The notes below the pieces were generated by a model. It had not been told where the DNA came from. It did not search any database and saw only the letters and a list, made by a program, of their open reading frames with translations. Source: an uncultured Aquimarina sp. (lineage in GTDB: Bacteria > Bacteroidota > Bacteroidia > Flavobacteriales > Flavobacteriaceae). From it: 54,883 bases of DNA. Location of the stretch: contig NZ_CANLOZ010000016.1 in assembly GCF_947492965.1 (NCBI RefSeq), forward strand, positions 1 through 54,883, in the 5' to 3' direction. Positions 7,787 through 17,521 of this stretch are shown in pieces; position 1 is the stretch's first letter, and every line of letters begins with the position of its first letter. Position numbers and translations under genes: made by a program.

Positions 7787-10234
7787 TTATTCTGATCGTA
7801 AAGAATCAATTGGATTTGCATTAGCAGCTTGCAAGGTTTTAGCACTAATCACCATAAGTGCTAAAAGAATCATCGCACTACCTCCAAGAAGAAATATCCA
7901 TACGCTAATATTAGTTCTATAAGCAAAATCATTTAGCCAATTTTGTATCCCATACCATGCTATAGGTGCTGCGATAACAAAAGCAACAGCTACCAATACC
8001 AGAAATTCTTTGCATAAGATAGTATTAATTTGCAGTAGAGATGCTCCTAAGACTTTACGTACTCCAATTTCTTTGATACGTCTGTTGGTGGTATAAATAA
8101 CGAGTCCTAACAATCCTAAACAACTTATTAAAATAGATAAGCCTGTGGCCCAATTTAGCAACTTAGAAATATTCTTTTCTCTATTGTAAAACTTAGCAAT
8201 GGTTTCATCCATAAATTCGATACGATAATCATCAATCTCTGTATAAACAGATTTATAAGCGGATTCAATTTTAGATAGAACAGGTGTTAACCCTTCTTCG
8301 GTATTGTTTTGAAAAGCAATATGTACTGCCTGAAATCTACTAAAATTTGGTCTATACCAATCTCCAATCAATCCCATTGGACTTATGTCAGATTTTAAAG
8401 AGCGTTGATGAAAATCTCCCATCACTCCTACGATAGGAATTTTTTCATCTCCAAAATCCACAATAGCTCCCAGTGCCTCTTCCGGAGTTTCAAAGCCATA
8501 TATTTTTCGAGCAGTTTCATTGATAACAATTTCTCGTATCGTATCATTCTTGTAAACACGACCAGCCAATAACCGTAGCTCGAATAGATCTAGATAATCA
8601 GTATCTCCAAAAATGAAGTGTAATTCTGATTTTACTTCAGTTTTTCCATTATGCACTGTAGTGTTAGAAATGTTCGTATTTCGTGATGCTGGAGGTACTC
8701 CTCCAAGGCTAATGGTTTTTATTTGCGGTATTGCCTTTAGTTTTTGTGCATATATTTCTTTCTTAGAAAGCTCTCTTTCGCTACGCGGACTATAAACGGA
8801 GACTACGGCCTCGGTTTTAAAGCCCATGTCTTTGCTTAATACATAATTAATTTGTTTGCTAACTAGCAAGGTTCCAATTATAAAAACCTGAGCTATGGTA
8901 AATTGAAAAACGGTTAGAAACTTTCTGAGTCCTACTTTCTTTTCGCCAATACCCAGATGATTTTTTAAAACAGAAACCGTATTGAATTTTGATAGTACCA
9001 AGGCAGGATAAAAACCAGCTAAGAAAGTAACGACCATCAATACGATCGCAATACCAAATATGATTATTGGAGTTCCAATAAGCTCGAATTCCAAATCTTC
9101 GGGGACAAAGTCTGAGAATAACTTGATTAACCAACTAGTACATGCTATAGAAATAATTGCAGATAACATCACTAGTATAAAGGTTTCTCCCATAAATTGT
9201 TTAATAATTTGTTTGCGAGAACTACCCAGTGTTTTTCGTATTCCAATTTCTTTAGCTCGCTGTGTGGCTTGCGCTGTATTAAGATTAATGAAATTAATAC
9301 ACCCCAATAGTAAAAGAAACAAGGCTACTAACGCGAGGTTTCGTAGCAAAGATTTACTTGCCTGAGTACGTGTCCAATCATAGATACCATAACGATCATC
9401 AAAGTGAATCTCTCTAAGTGGTTGTAAAACATATTGTCTTGTTTGTCCATATTGTGCTACTTCTTCATCTATATGTGCCTCGGCTAATGCATCAAAATCT
9501 TTTTGAATCTGATCAAGATTTGCATTCTTATTAACCTTTACATATAACTGTGAAGCAGAGTTAGTACTATTCCAGTTTTTTTCTAAAATGTTTTCTCTAA
9601 GTCGGGTTTGTAAAAGGGTAGGACGTGATATAAATTCCTGAAATACTAAATCAGTGCGTCTTGTGAAATTTTCAACTACTCCAGAAACAGTAATAGGAAT
9701 TGAGTCATTATAAATCAAAGTTTTACCAATAATCTCAGTGGGTTTTAGTTTTGGAAAATACTCCAAAGCCCTTGTCTTTGTTAGAATAACTTGGTTAGGT
9801 TGTGATAATATTTCATCTGTATTTCCTGCTAAGAATTCATATTGAAACATATCAAAGTAATTTTGCTCTGTAAAAATTACAAAATTGGGCCACTTCAGCG
9901 TAAGATCATTTTCTTTGTTTTCTACTTTTGCGGGTCTTTCGCTGTAAAAACCATTCACCATTTCAAAGTTTGAATTTTCGCGAATAGCATCTTCTAAAGC
10001 TATGGTAACTCCAGAATTATAAAATTCACCTTCAGGGTTTTTAAAATTTGTTACCACTCGATAAATTCGATCTCCATCCTTATGAAAATCATCAAAAGTA
10101 TAATCATAATAAATCATAAGACCTATTACAAAAGAAGCACTTAGACCAATAGTAAGTCCAATAACATTAATAAAAGAAAACACCTTGTTTTTTAAGATGT
10201 TTCTCCATGCTATTTTAAAATAATTCCGGATCAT
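7787..10234 (-). CDS. FtsX/MacB-type permease 8 (last gene of first unit)
   Basis: The protein has 815 residues, the longest of the nine. Motif after the first helix: TFDDFHKDGDRIYRVV. Coupling-like motifs: TQRAKEIGIRKTLG and NRRIKEIGVRKVLG. The C-terminus is NPIDSLRSE, differing from the usual SLRTE/SLKTE. The stretch LQPLREIHFDDRYG before the second membrane helix pairs it with the permease at 12662-15046 (LQPLSDVHLEQKYG). Both also have NTAQ/STAQ where most others have TARS. It starts 14 bases after the preceding permease stop and is followed by the hairpin and promoter region at 7660-7780. Confidence 0.9.
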   Translation of the reverse strand: MIRNYFKIAWRNILKNKVFSFINVIGLTIGLSASFVIGLMIYYDYTFDDFHKDGDRIYRVVTNFKNPEGEFYNSGVTIALEDAIRENSNFEMVNGFYSERPAKVENKENDLTLKWPNFVIFTEQNYFDMFQYEFLAGNTDEILSQPNQVILTKTRALEYFPKLKPTEIIGKTLIYNDSIPITVSGVVENFTRRTDLVFQEFISRPTLLQTRLRENILEKNWNSTNSASQLYVKVNKNANLDQIQKDFDALAEAHIDEEVAQYGQTRQYVLQPLREIHFDDRYGIYDWTRTQASKSLLRNLALVALFLLLLGCINFINLNTAQATQRAKEIGIRKTLGSSRKQIIKQFMGETFILVMLSAIISIACTSWLIKLFSDFVPEDLEFELIGTPIIIFGIAIVLMVVTFLAGFYPALVLSKFNTVSVLKNHLGIGEKKVGLRKFLTVFQFTIAQVFIIGTLLVSKQINYVLSKDMGFKTEAVVSVYSPRSERELSKKEIYAQKLKAIPQIKTISLGGVPPASRNTNISNTTVHNGKTEVKSELHFIFGDTDYLDLFELRLLAGRVYKNDTIREIVINETARKIYGFETPEEALGAIVDFGDEKIPIVGVMGDFHQRSLKSDISPMGLIGDWYRPNFSRFQAVHIAFQNNTEEGLTPVLSKIESAYKSVYTEIDDYRIEFMDETIAKFYNREKNISKLLNWATGLSILISCLGLLGLVIYTTNRRIKEIGVRKVLGASLLQINTILCKEFLVLVAVAFVIAAPIAWYGIQNWLNDFAYRTNISVWIFLLGGSAMILLALMVISAKTLQAANANPIDSLRSE

Positions 10235-10248
10235 AATGTTAGTTTTTA

Positions 10249-12603
10249 TTACTCGGTTTTTAGACTGTTAATAGGGTTGGCTATTGCCGCTTTAACAGCC
10301 TGAAAACTTACAGTTGCTAATGCAATGAGAATTGCGACAATTCCTGCGATGACAAACACTATCCAATTAATTTCTATACGATAAGCATAGTCTTGTAACC
10401 AGTTGTTCATAAAGAACCAAGCTAAGGGTACTGCTAATACAATGGCAATGCAGACTAATTTTAGAAAATCTTTGGATAGTAATTTTACAATACCGGTTAC
10501 ACTGGCACCTAATACTTTTCGTACTCCGATTTCTTTGCTTCGCTGTTCTGCGGTATATGCTGCTAATCCAAAAAGTCCTAAACAGGATATAAAAATTGCC
10601 AACAAAGCAAAGATTCTAGATAGTTCACCGATAAGTTGCTCACTTTTAAATTTAGCATCAAAAGCTTCATCCACAAAAGTATATTCGAATGGGAAAGCAG
10701 GATTGTGCTTTTTCAGTACTTCTCCTATTCCGGATATTGCCTGATCAATTGGCGTGCCCTGTTTTGTTTTGATATACATATATCTTGCAAAATTTGGGTT
10801 GTTTATAAATAAAACAGGATCACTGGTATCGAACATATCATCATAGAGATAATCCTTAACAACTCCTATGATTTCGTAAGATTCATCACCTCTATTAATC
10901 TTTTTACCTACTGGATTATCAGTCTTCATTAGTTTAGCTAGTGATTGAGAAATCATCACATTGGTACTATCGGCATCTACATTTGTCCCAAAACCACGAC
11001 CTTCAACAATTTCCATGCCTGTAGTTTCAAAAAAACTAGCTGTTATATTTCTAAAGGATAGCAAAACATCTTGGGTATTAACACCTCCTTGCCAGGTAAA
11101 TCCAGAACCATTATTACCTCCAGATAGGATATGAGAATTACACAATGCAGCATTATGAGCATATCCGCTTTTAATTAGATCTTGCTGAATTACAGAAAAC
11201 TTATCAATAATTTCATCATTAACACGCATAGAAATCAATCGTTCTTTATCATATCCAAGCTCTCTATTTTTAGCATGTTGAATTTGTTGATATACGATAA
11301 TCGTACAGATGATAAAAACAATGGAAATAGTAAATTGTCCTACCACTAATCCTTTTCTTATAAAAGATGCGGATCCGCTTTTAACTTTTATGCCTTTTAG
11401 AACTTCTACTGGTCTAAAAGAGGATAGGTAAAAAGCAGGATATAAACCAGCAAACAATCCGCAGACTATAGTAATAACTAATAATATACCAATATGAGAA
11501 GGTTTGGATAAACCAAGAACAAGATTTTTATCAATCAGGAGATTAAACTGCGGTAATAATACTACCAATAATATCACACTTATGATAGCTGCAAAACAAG
11601 CCATCATCATGGATTCTGATACAAATTGAATAATCAAACGAGATCGACTAGAACCGATAGCTTTTCGAACACCTACTTCATTTGCTCTCTTTTCGCTGCG
11701 AGCGGTTGATAAGTTCATAAAATTAATACAAGCAATCAATAATATGATCAGTGCTATTAGAGAAAATAGGCGTACATAAGTGATTTTTCCACCAACTTTT
11801 TTACCTCCTTCAAACTTGGAACGCAAATACCAATCTTTCATAGGATGTAAAAAGGCGTAAGTGTCACTTTCAGGATCTTTTGCAGGGATCAGAGCTTTAA
11901 CTTTTTCATTCACTTCGGCTACGTTAGCTTCTGGCGATAACTCTACAAACGTATCAGAGAAATTACTACCGTATTCTGTCATCCATTCAGCACCATTTCT
12001 GTAGCGCTCAAATGGAGCTACCCAATCAAATGGAAAGGAAACATTTTCTGGTAAATTTTCTACAACTCCAGTGATAAGGTAATTATCCTTATTGTTAAGT
12101 TTTATTGTTTTTCCGAGTACTTTTTCGTTTTTACCAAAGAGCAATTCAGCTGTTTCCTGGGTAACGACTATGGCTTCTGGATTCTCAAAGGCTCCTTTTA
12201 TAGATCCTTCAATAAATTCTAAACTAAAAATATCTAGAAAATCGGTATCTGCATATCTTCCAGTCCTATTGATAGCACGATCACCAACCGTAAAAAGTCG
12301 TTCTTCAGAACTAGACCTGGTAGCTCTAATAACACCAGGAATTTCATCTTTCATTGCCTGAGCAAGAGGACCTGGCGTAGAGTAGAAGGTTCTCCATTCT
12401 TCTTCATAATTCTGATTGGTAGGTGTGTAATAGATATGATCTTGTCTCGCAAAATCCTTATTGAAACTTACTTCATCTTCTACCCAAAGAAAAATAAGAC
12501 TTGCACAAGTAATACCAATAGCTAATCCAAAAATGTTTAAAAAGCTATATCCTTTATTTTTTAATAAACTTCGGAAAGCAACTTTTATATAATTAGTGAT
12601 CAT
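10249..12603 (-). CDS. FtsX/MacB-type permease 7
   Basis: An in-frame ATG lies 48 bases upstream at 12651, but the conserved family start (MITNYIKVAFRSLLKNKGY) begins at 12603, so I place the start there, giving 784 residues. The post-helix region reads SFNKDFARQDHIYYTP and lacks the common IYRV ending. Coupling-like motifs: EKRANEVGVRKAIG and EQRSKEIGVRKVLG. It forms a distinct pair with the permease at 24802-27207, sharing MKDWYLRS, NLSTARSEKRA and FPFDYTF/FDYQF-like stretches. These two lie at opposite ends of the array. Confidence 0.88.
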   Translation of the reverse strand: MITNYIKVAFRSLLKNKGYSFLNIFGLAIGITCASLIFLWVEDEVSFNKDFARQDHIYYTPTNQNYEEEWRTFYSTPGPLAQAMKDEIPGVIRATRSSSEERLFTVGDRAINRTGRYADTDFLDIFSLEFIEGSIKGAFENPEAIVVTQETAELLFGKNEKVLGKTIKLNNKDNYLITGVVENLPENVSFPFDWVAPFERYRNGAEWMTEYGSNFSDTFVELSPEANVAEVNEKVKALIPAKDPESDTYAFLHPMKDWYLRSKFEGGKKVGGKITYVRLFSLIALIILLIACINFMNLSTARSEKRANEVGVRKAIGSSRSRLIIQFVSESMMMACFAAIISVILLVVLLPQFNLLIDKNLVLGLSKPSHIGILLVITIVCGLFAGLYPAFYLSSFRPVEVLKGIKVKSGSASFIRKGLVVGQFTISIVFIICTIIVYQQIQHAKNRELGYDKERLISMRVNDEIIDKFSVIQQDLIKSGYAHNAALCNSHILSGGNNGSGFTWQGGVNTQDVLLSFRNITASFFETTGMEIVEGRGFGTNVDADSTNVMISQSLAKLMKTDNPVGKKINRGDESYEIIGVVKDYLYDDMFDTSDPVLFINNPNFARYMYIKTKQGTPIDQAISGIGEVLKKHNPAFPFEYTFVDEAFDAKFKSEQLIGELSRIFALLAIFISCLGLFGLAAYTAEQRSKEIGVRKVLGASVTGIVKLLSKDFLKLVCIAIVLAVPLAWFFMNNWLQDYAYRIEINWIVFVIAGIVAILIALATVSFQAVKAAIANPINSLKTE

Positions 12604-12661
12604 AATTGTTCGTTTTTGATTTGTGTTATTAGATCCACGATAGGCGGACACATTGATTGAT

Positions 12662-15046
12662 TTATTCTGTTTTAAGGCTTTTGATCGGATTGGCAGTGGC
12701 TGCTTTAATAGCCTTGTAACTAATGGTAAGTAAAGTGATAATTAATAGTAACCCCACAGCAACTACGAAAATCCACCAGTTTATTTCTGTTCGATACGTA
12801 TAATTTTGTAACCAGTTATTCATAAAATACCAGGCTATTGGCGATGCTATAGCACCTGCTAATAAGATTAATTTGAAGAAATCCTGCATTATAATAGCTA
12901 GGATATCCTTAACTTTTCCACCTAATACTTTCCTGATACCAATTTCTCTTGTTTTTAGTGCGATAAAGAAAGAAATAAGCCCGTAAAGCCCTAAACAACT
13001 GATAAAAATTGCAAGACCAGAAAATATTTTGGTCATTGATAAGAAACGTTGTTCTTCAATATATTGCTGAGCTATGCGCTCGTCTAAAAACTTATATTGA
13101 TATACAAATTTTGGAAACACTTCCTTCCAGCGACTTTCGATGGTTTTTAATGTAGTACTTATATTGGCACCATCTATTTTAACAGCGAGTTCGCTATAAC
13201 CAGTTTTTTCTGGTGCTATAAAAACAGGACCAATGCCACTTAAGAAGTTTTGATCGTGGAAATTAGCAATAACACCAACGATGGTAGCTTTTACTCTTCC
13301 ACGATTGGCTTCTATTTGTTTTCCTATCAGTTCTTCATAGGAGGAGAGTCCCAGTTTATCTGCTACTCTTTGATTTACTACAACTTCAGTTATAGAATCC
13401 GAAGTGAAAAAATTACGCCCGGCAATTAGTTTTAAATTAAATGTATTCAGATAATTCTCGTCGGCAAGTTTAGCACCTATGGAGAACTCTTCATACTGGG
13501 GTCTATTATGATATCGGAAACTAGTTCCCCATTCATTTTCTGCTGCTCCAGGACTTGATAAACAAGCTGTAGTATTTGATACTCCTGAAATATTATTTAA
13601 TCTGTTTTTTAGTCCTTGTAATTTTAATAGTTCAATTTCTTCTGGAATTTCTAACATTACGATAGCTTCTTTATCAAAGCCTAGATCGGAAGTAATTGCA
13701 AAATTGATTTGTTTACCGATTACGATAGTTGCTACAATAAGCATAATTGAAATTGCAAATTGAGTAGTTACTAATACTTTTCGTGTCAATTTACCACCAG
13801 TATCATTCTGGGTAAGTTTCCCTTTTAATGCTAGAGTAGGTAGAATTCTTGCCATTAAAATCCCAGGATAGCTACCTGCCAAAAGTGATACTAGTAATAA
13901 AAGTGTGATAAGAAAACTTATTACCTTAAAGGAAAGTAAAGATTGGATACTTAACTGCAATTCAAATAATTCATTGAACTTGGGTAATCCTCCAATAGAA
14001 ATCCCAATTCCTAGTAGTAATGCGAAGAGACTTATTAAAAAAGTTTCTAATATAAATTGCCAGAATAGTTTGGTTTTACTTACACCAAGTACTTTTCTAA
14101 CTCCAATTTCCTTAGATCTGGAAAATGCTTGTGCTGTGGAAATATTAATAAAATTAATACAACCAACTGCTATGAGAAATATACCAATTAAAGAAAATAT
14201 CCATAGTAAACTCACATTAATACCACCATATTTTTGTTCTAAATGAACATCACTAAGTGGTTGTAACTTGTATCTGTGTACGTTTTTACTTTTTGGTCTG
14301 TATTTAGAAACCAAAGGAATAAGTGTTTTTTCTATATGAGAGATGTCTTGATTAGGTCTTAAAAGGGTATAACACTGTAAACTGTTTGTGATACCTCCCC
14401 AACTCTTGCTATATGCAAATTGACTATAATTTTTAAGACTCTCATAGGATATAAATACATCTCCTTGTACAGAAGAATTAGTGGGGATATCATTAAGTAT
14501 TCCTATAACTTGTATAGTTCCTGTATTCTGAAGTGTAAATGTTTTTCCCAAAGAAGATGTACTATCTCCATACATTTTCTTAGCAAAACTCTCGGTGATG
14601 TATGCAACATTAGGTGCTGAAAAATTATGAGTACCTAGAGATTCTTGTAGGGGAAAATTGAATATCTCAAAAAAATCGGGCTCCGCAAAAACTACATCTT
14701 CTAATAAACGATTGGTGTTAGAATCCATTCCATCGATTTGCCATTCTTGTCTAATAAATATGTTCGCTACTTTTTCAGAATAATTAAAATCAGATTTGAA
14801 TACACTTGCAAAACCTGGAGGAACACTTGCTTCATATTCTATAGCATCTTGATGTTCTTCGGTGACAACTCTATAAATCCTATCAGAATTGTTATGAAAA
14901 TTATCGAATTGTAAATGGTAGTTTACAAATAGAAATATTAAAATCGAACATCCAAACCCAAGCGCTAATCCTAAGATGTTTATAAAGGAAAACACTTTTC
15001 GTTTCTGTATATTTCTCCAAGCTATTTTGAAATAATTCCTAATCAT
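12662..15046 (-). CDS. FtsX/MacB-type permease 6
   Basis: The protein has 794 residues. Motif after the first helix: QFDNFHNNSDRIYRVV. Coupling-like motifs: FSRSKEIGVRKVLG and ALKTREIGIRKVLGGK. In the second, EQR is replaced by ALK, so the second cytoplasmic turn is the more altered one. The C-terminus is NPIKSLKTE. The spacer to the next start (12604-12661) is the longest inside the array but holds no recognisable promoter. Confidence 0.9.
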   Translation of the reverse strand: MIRNYFKIAWRNIQKRKVFSFINILGLALGFGCSILIFLFVNYHLQFDNFHNNSDRIYRVVTEEHQDAIEYEASVPPGFASVFKSDFNYSEKVANIFIRQEWQIDGMDSNTNRLLEDVVFAEPDFFEIFNFPLQESLGTHNFSAPNVAYITESFAKKMYGDSTSSLGKTFTLQNTGTIQVIGILNDIPTNSSVQGDVFISYESLKNYSQFAYSKSWGGITNSLQCYTLLRPNQDISHIEKTLIPLVSKYRPKSKNVHRYKLQPLSDVHLEQKYGGINVSLLWIFSLIGIFLIAVGCINFINISTAQAFSRSKEIGVRKVLGVSKTKLFWQFILETFLISLFALLLGIGISIGGLPKFNELFELQLSIQSLLSFKVISFLITLLLLVSLLAGSYPGILMARILPTLALKGKLTQNDTGGKLTRKVLVTTQFAISIMLIVATIVIGKQINFAITSDLGFDKEAIVMLEIPEEIELLKLQGLKNRLNNISGVSNTTACLSSPGAAENEWGTSFRYHNRPQYEEFSIGAKLADENYLNTFNLKLIAGRNFFTSDSITEVVVNQRVADKLGLSSYEELIGKQIEANRGRVKATIVGVIANFHDQNFLSGIGPVFIAPEKTGYSELAVKIDGANISTTLKTIESRWKEVFPKFVYQYKFLDERIAQQYIEEQRFLSMTKIFSGLAIFISCLGLYGLISFFIALKTREIGIRKVLGGKVKDILAIIMQDFFKLILLAGAIASPIAWYFMNNWLQNYTYRTEINWWIFVVAVGLLLIITLLTISYKAIKAATANPIKSLKTE

Positions 15047-15089
15047 AATTGTCTGCTTTTAGATCTGCTTTGGAGCAGAAAAATTGATA

Positions 15090-17507
15090 TTATTCTGTTC
15101 GTAATGAATTCACCGGATTTGCAGTTGCAGTTTTAACCGTTTGGAAGGATATTGTAAGTAAAGCAATTAATAAAACAATACCTCCAGCTCCAAGAAATAA
15201 TACTATATTCAAATCGATACGATAGATATAGTTTTGTAACCACTTGCTCATCATCCACCAGGCAATAGGTGCAGCAATCAAAAAGGCAATAGAAACTAAC
15301 TTTAAAAAGTCTTTGGTTAGAAGCATAGTGATTGCTGTAATATTTGCTCCAACAATTTTTCGAATGCCTATTTCCTTTTTTCTTTTTGCAACTATAAGCA
15401 AGGTCATCGCAAAAAGACCAATACAGCTTAAAATAATTGCCAATAAAGAACCACTACTAATCATAGAGATCATATCGCGTTCTCTTTTCAGAGTTCTGTC
15501 AACATTTTCGTTCAAGAAGGAAGCTTGAAACTCTGCGTTAGGTTCTATAGTAGCCCAAGCATTTTTTACAATATCATAAGATGCTTCTAGATTCTGAGGA
15601 GCAACTTTTACATATACGTTTCTCAGATTCCAATCAGGTAGTGCAAAAAGAGACATTGGTGCAATATTTCTATCTAAATCCTGAAAATTAAAATCTTTAA
15701 TAACTCCAACTATAGAATAGAATTTATCATCTATGTTTAACTGAGCGTTTAGTATTTGATCTTCATTTAGTTGTCTAGCCATAGACTCATTGATAATGAC
15801 TGATAGACTGTCACTTGCCAGATTTTTCCTGAAGGCTCTACCTTCTAGCAATTCTAAATCCAAAGTTTTGATATAATCTGAATCAACTACAAGCATATGA
15901 GTTTCAACGCCGACACCTTTATGATCAAACCCAAGAACACTTGTTGATCGGGATCCATCTTTACCTAAACCTAAGATATTGTTGGATGCAGATACGCTTA
16001 AAATGTTTGTCTGATCTTTTAATTCATTTCGCAAAAGTTGTAAAGCTTGTTGATCATTTCGCTTTCCATTTAATGGGAAGGCAATCACTTGTTCTTTATT
16101 GTATCCTAAATCTTTGGTTCGTAAGAATTGTACTTGTTCCCAAACCACAAGAGTTCCACATATCAATATCGTAGCAATTCCAAATTGCGCTACGATTAAA
16201 CCGTTTCGTAAATAGTTTTTTCCGTTGTTATTTAATTTACCTTTTAAACTTTGTATGGTATTCAAACGACTCATTAGTATCGCAGGATATCCGCCTGCTA
16301 TGAGTGTGATGCCAACTATTGCTAATAGTAAGAAGACTATAGATACAGGATCTAATAAGGTACCAAAAGTTGCTTTGGTTTTAAAAAGTACTTTAAAATG
16401 GGGAAGTAGAAGAATGGTAGTTAAAATACCTAGAATCACAGAAATTATAAAAACAAGAACGCTTTCTCCCCAAAATTGGAAAAATAATTGCTTTTTATTG
16501 GCTCCAAGAGTTTTTCGCATACCAATTTCTCGGAGTCTTTGATCACTTTTGGCAACACTCATATTCACAAAGTTTACGCATGCTATAAACAGTATGAGTA
16601 GTGCTATACCTAAAACGATATACGGCATTTTTCGATTTACTTTGGCAGGACCTTGATCAAAATTGGCAAACTTTTTATCTAAAAATGATAGTAATTTTAT
16701 TTGTTTGTACTCCCCATTAACAATCGGTTGGATACCATCTCTTTTTGCACTTTCTATAGCATCTTTATAATGTAGTTTTGTAAAATCTTTTGTGCTGTTT
16801 TCAAATTGCTCAGGTGTGATTCCTTGCGCTAATTTCATGTACACTTCATGGTTTTCAACATCCCAACGACCCACAGTTCTGCCATATGCATGTTCTCCTT
16901 GACTTTTAAAGTTTAATACGATATCAAAACCAATAGAACTAGTATCAGGAAAATCTTCGATAAGCGAACTAATGGTAAAAGGTACTTGTTTACCATCCCT
17001 AAGAATTGTTACCGTTTGTCCAATCGGATTTTTATCACCAAATATTCGATTTGCAGCATATTCTGTAATGGCAATAGAAGATTCTGATGTTATGGGATTT
17101 TGTGTATCCCCTTTAATGATGGGAAAACTAAAGATGTCGAAAAAGTCCGGATCTACAAAAGCACCATTCATTCTCAATTCTTTATCCTCATAACTTAATA
17201 ATAAATTTCCACCAGCACGACGTGTTATTTTCTCAACTCCGCTTATTTCTTTCTGTAAAGTTTCTGCAAAAGGTTCTGATTTGGAAGTATTGGCTTCTAT
17301 GCCATTAGGTGTGCTGTCTTCTGAGTATACCATATAGATTTGATCCCCATTTTCGTGAAAATGGTCAAATGATAATTCAAAAACAGCATAGATAGTTAAT
17401 AACAAAGCTGCCCCAAATGCTAATGTCAATCCTACAATATTAAAGGATGTGAAAATTCTATTCTTCCATAAATTACGAAAGGCTATTTTGATATAATTCT
17501 TAATCAT
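15090..17507 (-). CDS. FtsX/MacB-type permease 5
   Basis: The protein has 805 residues. Motif after the first helix: SFDHFHENGDQIYMVY. Coupling-like motifs: DQRLREIGMRKTLG and AKRKKEIGIRKIVG. The second has IVG in place of VLG, and the first has MSVAKS in place of the usual NLSTARS. The first periplasmic domain contains an internally consistent FDIFSFPIIKGD core like its relatives. The C-terminus is NPVNSLRTE. It is not an obvious close pair of any other copy in the array. Confidence 0.9.
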   Translation of the reverse strand: MIKNYIKIAFRNLWKNRIFTSFNIVGLTLAFGAALLLTIYAVFELSFDHFHENGDQIYMVYSEDSTPNGIEANTSKSEPFAETLQKEISGVEKITRRAGGNLLLSYEDKELRMNGAFVDPDFFDIFSFPIIKGDTQNPITSESSIAITEYAANRIFGDKNPIGQTVTILRDGKQVPFTISSLIEDFPDTSSIGFDIVLNFKSQGEHAYGRTVGRWDVENHEVYMKLAQGITPEQFENSTKDFTKLHYKDAIESAKRDGIQPIVNGEYKQIKLLSFLDKKFANFDQGPAKVNRKMPYIVLGIALLILFIACVNFVNMSVAKSDQRLREIGMRKTLGANKKQLFFQFWGESVLVFIISVILGILTTILLLPHFKVLFKTKATFGTLLDPVSIVFLLLAIVGITLIAGGYPAILMSRLNTIQSLKGKLNNNGKNYLRNGLIVAQFGIATILICGTLVVWEQVQFLRTKDLGYNKEQVIAFPLNGKRNDQQALQLLRNELKDQTNILSVSASNNILGLGKDGSRSTSVLGFDHKGVGVETHMLVVDSDYIKTLDLELLEGRAFRKNLASDSLSVIINESMARQLNEDQILNAQLNIDDKFYSIVGVIKDFNFQDLDRNIAPMSLFALPDWNLRNVYVKVAPQNLEASYDIVKNAWATIEPNAEFQASFLNENVDRTLKRERDMISMISSGSLLAIILSCIGLFAMTLLIVAKRKKEIGIRKIVGANITAITMLLTKDFLKLVSIAFLIAAPIAWWMMSKWLQNYIYRIDLNIVLFLGAGGIVLLIALLTISFQTVKTATANPVNSLRTE

Positions 17508-17521
17508 AATTATGCGTTTAT

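Noticed and set aside
8859..9365. Extra frames on both strands inside permease 8
   Set aside because: They lie wholly within an intact conserved gene in other frames; codon content and lack of homology-like features mark them as shadows.
12604..12651. An upstream start for permease 7 adding 16 residues
   Set aside because: The added residues match no other permease, while the ATG at 12603 begins the conserved MI-NY-K family start.
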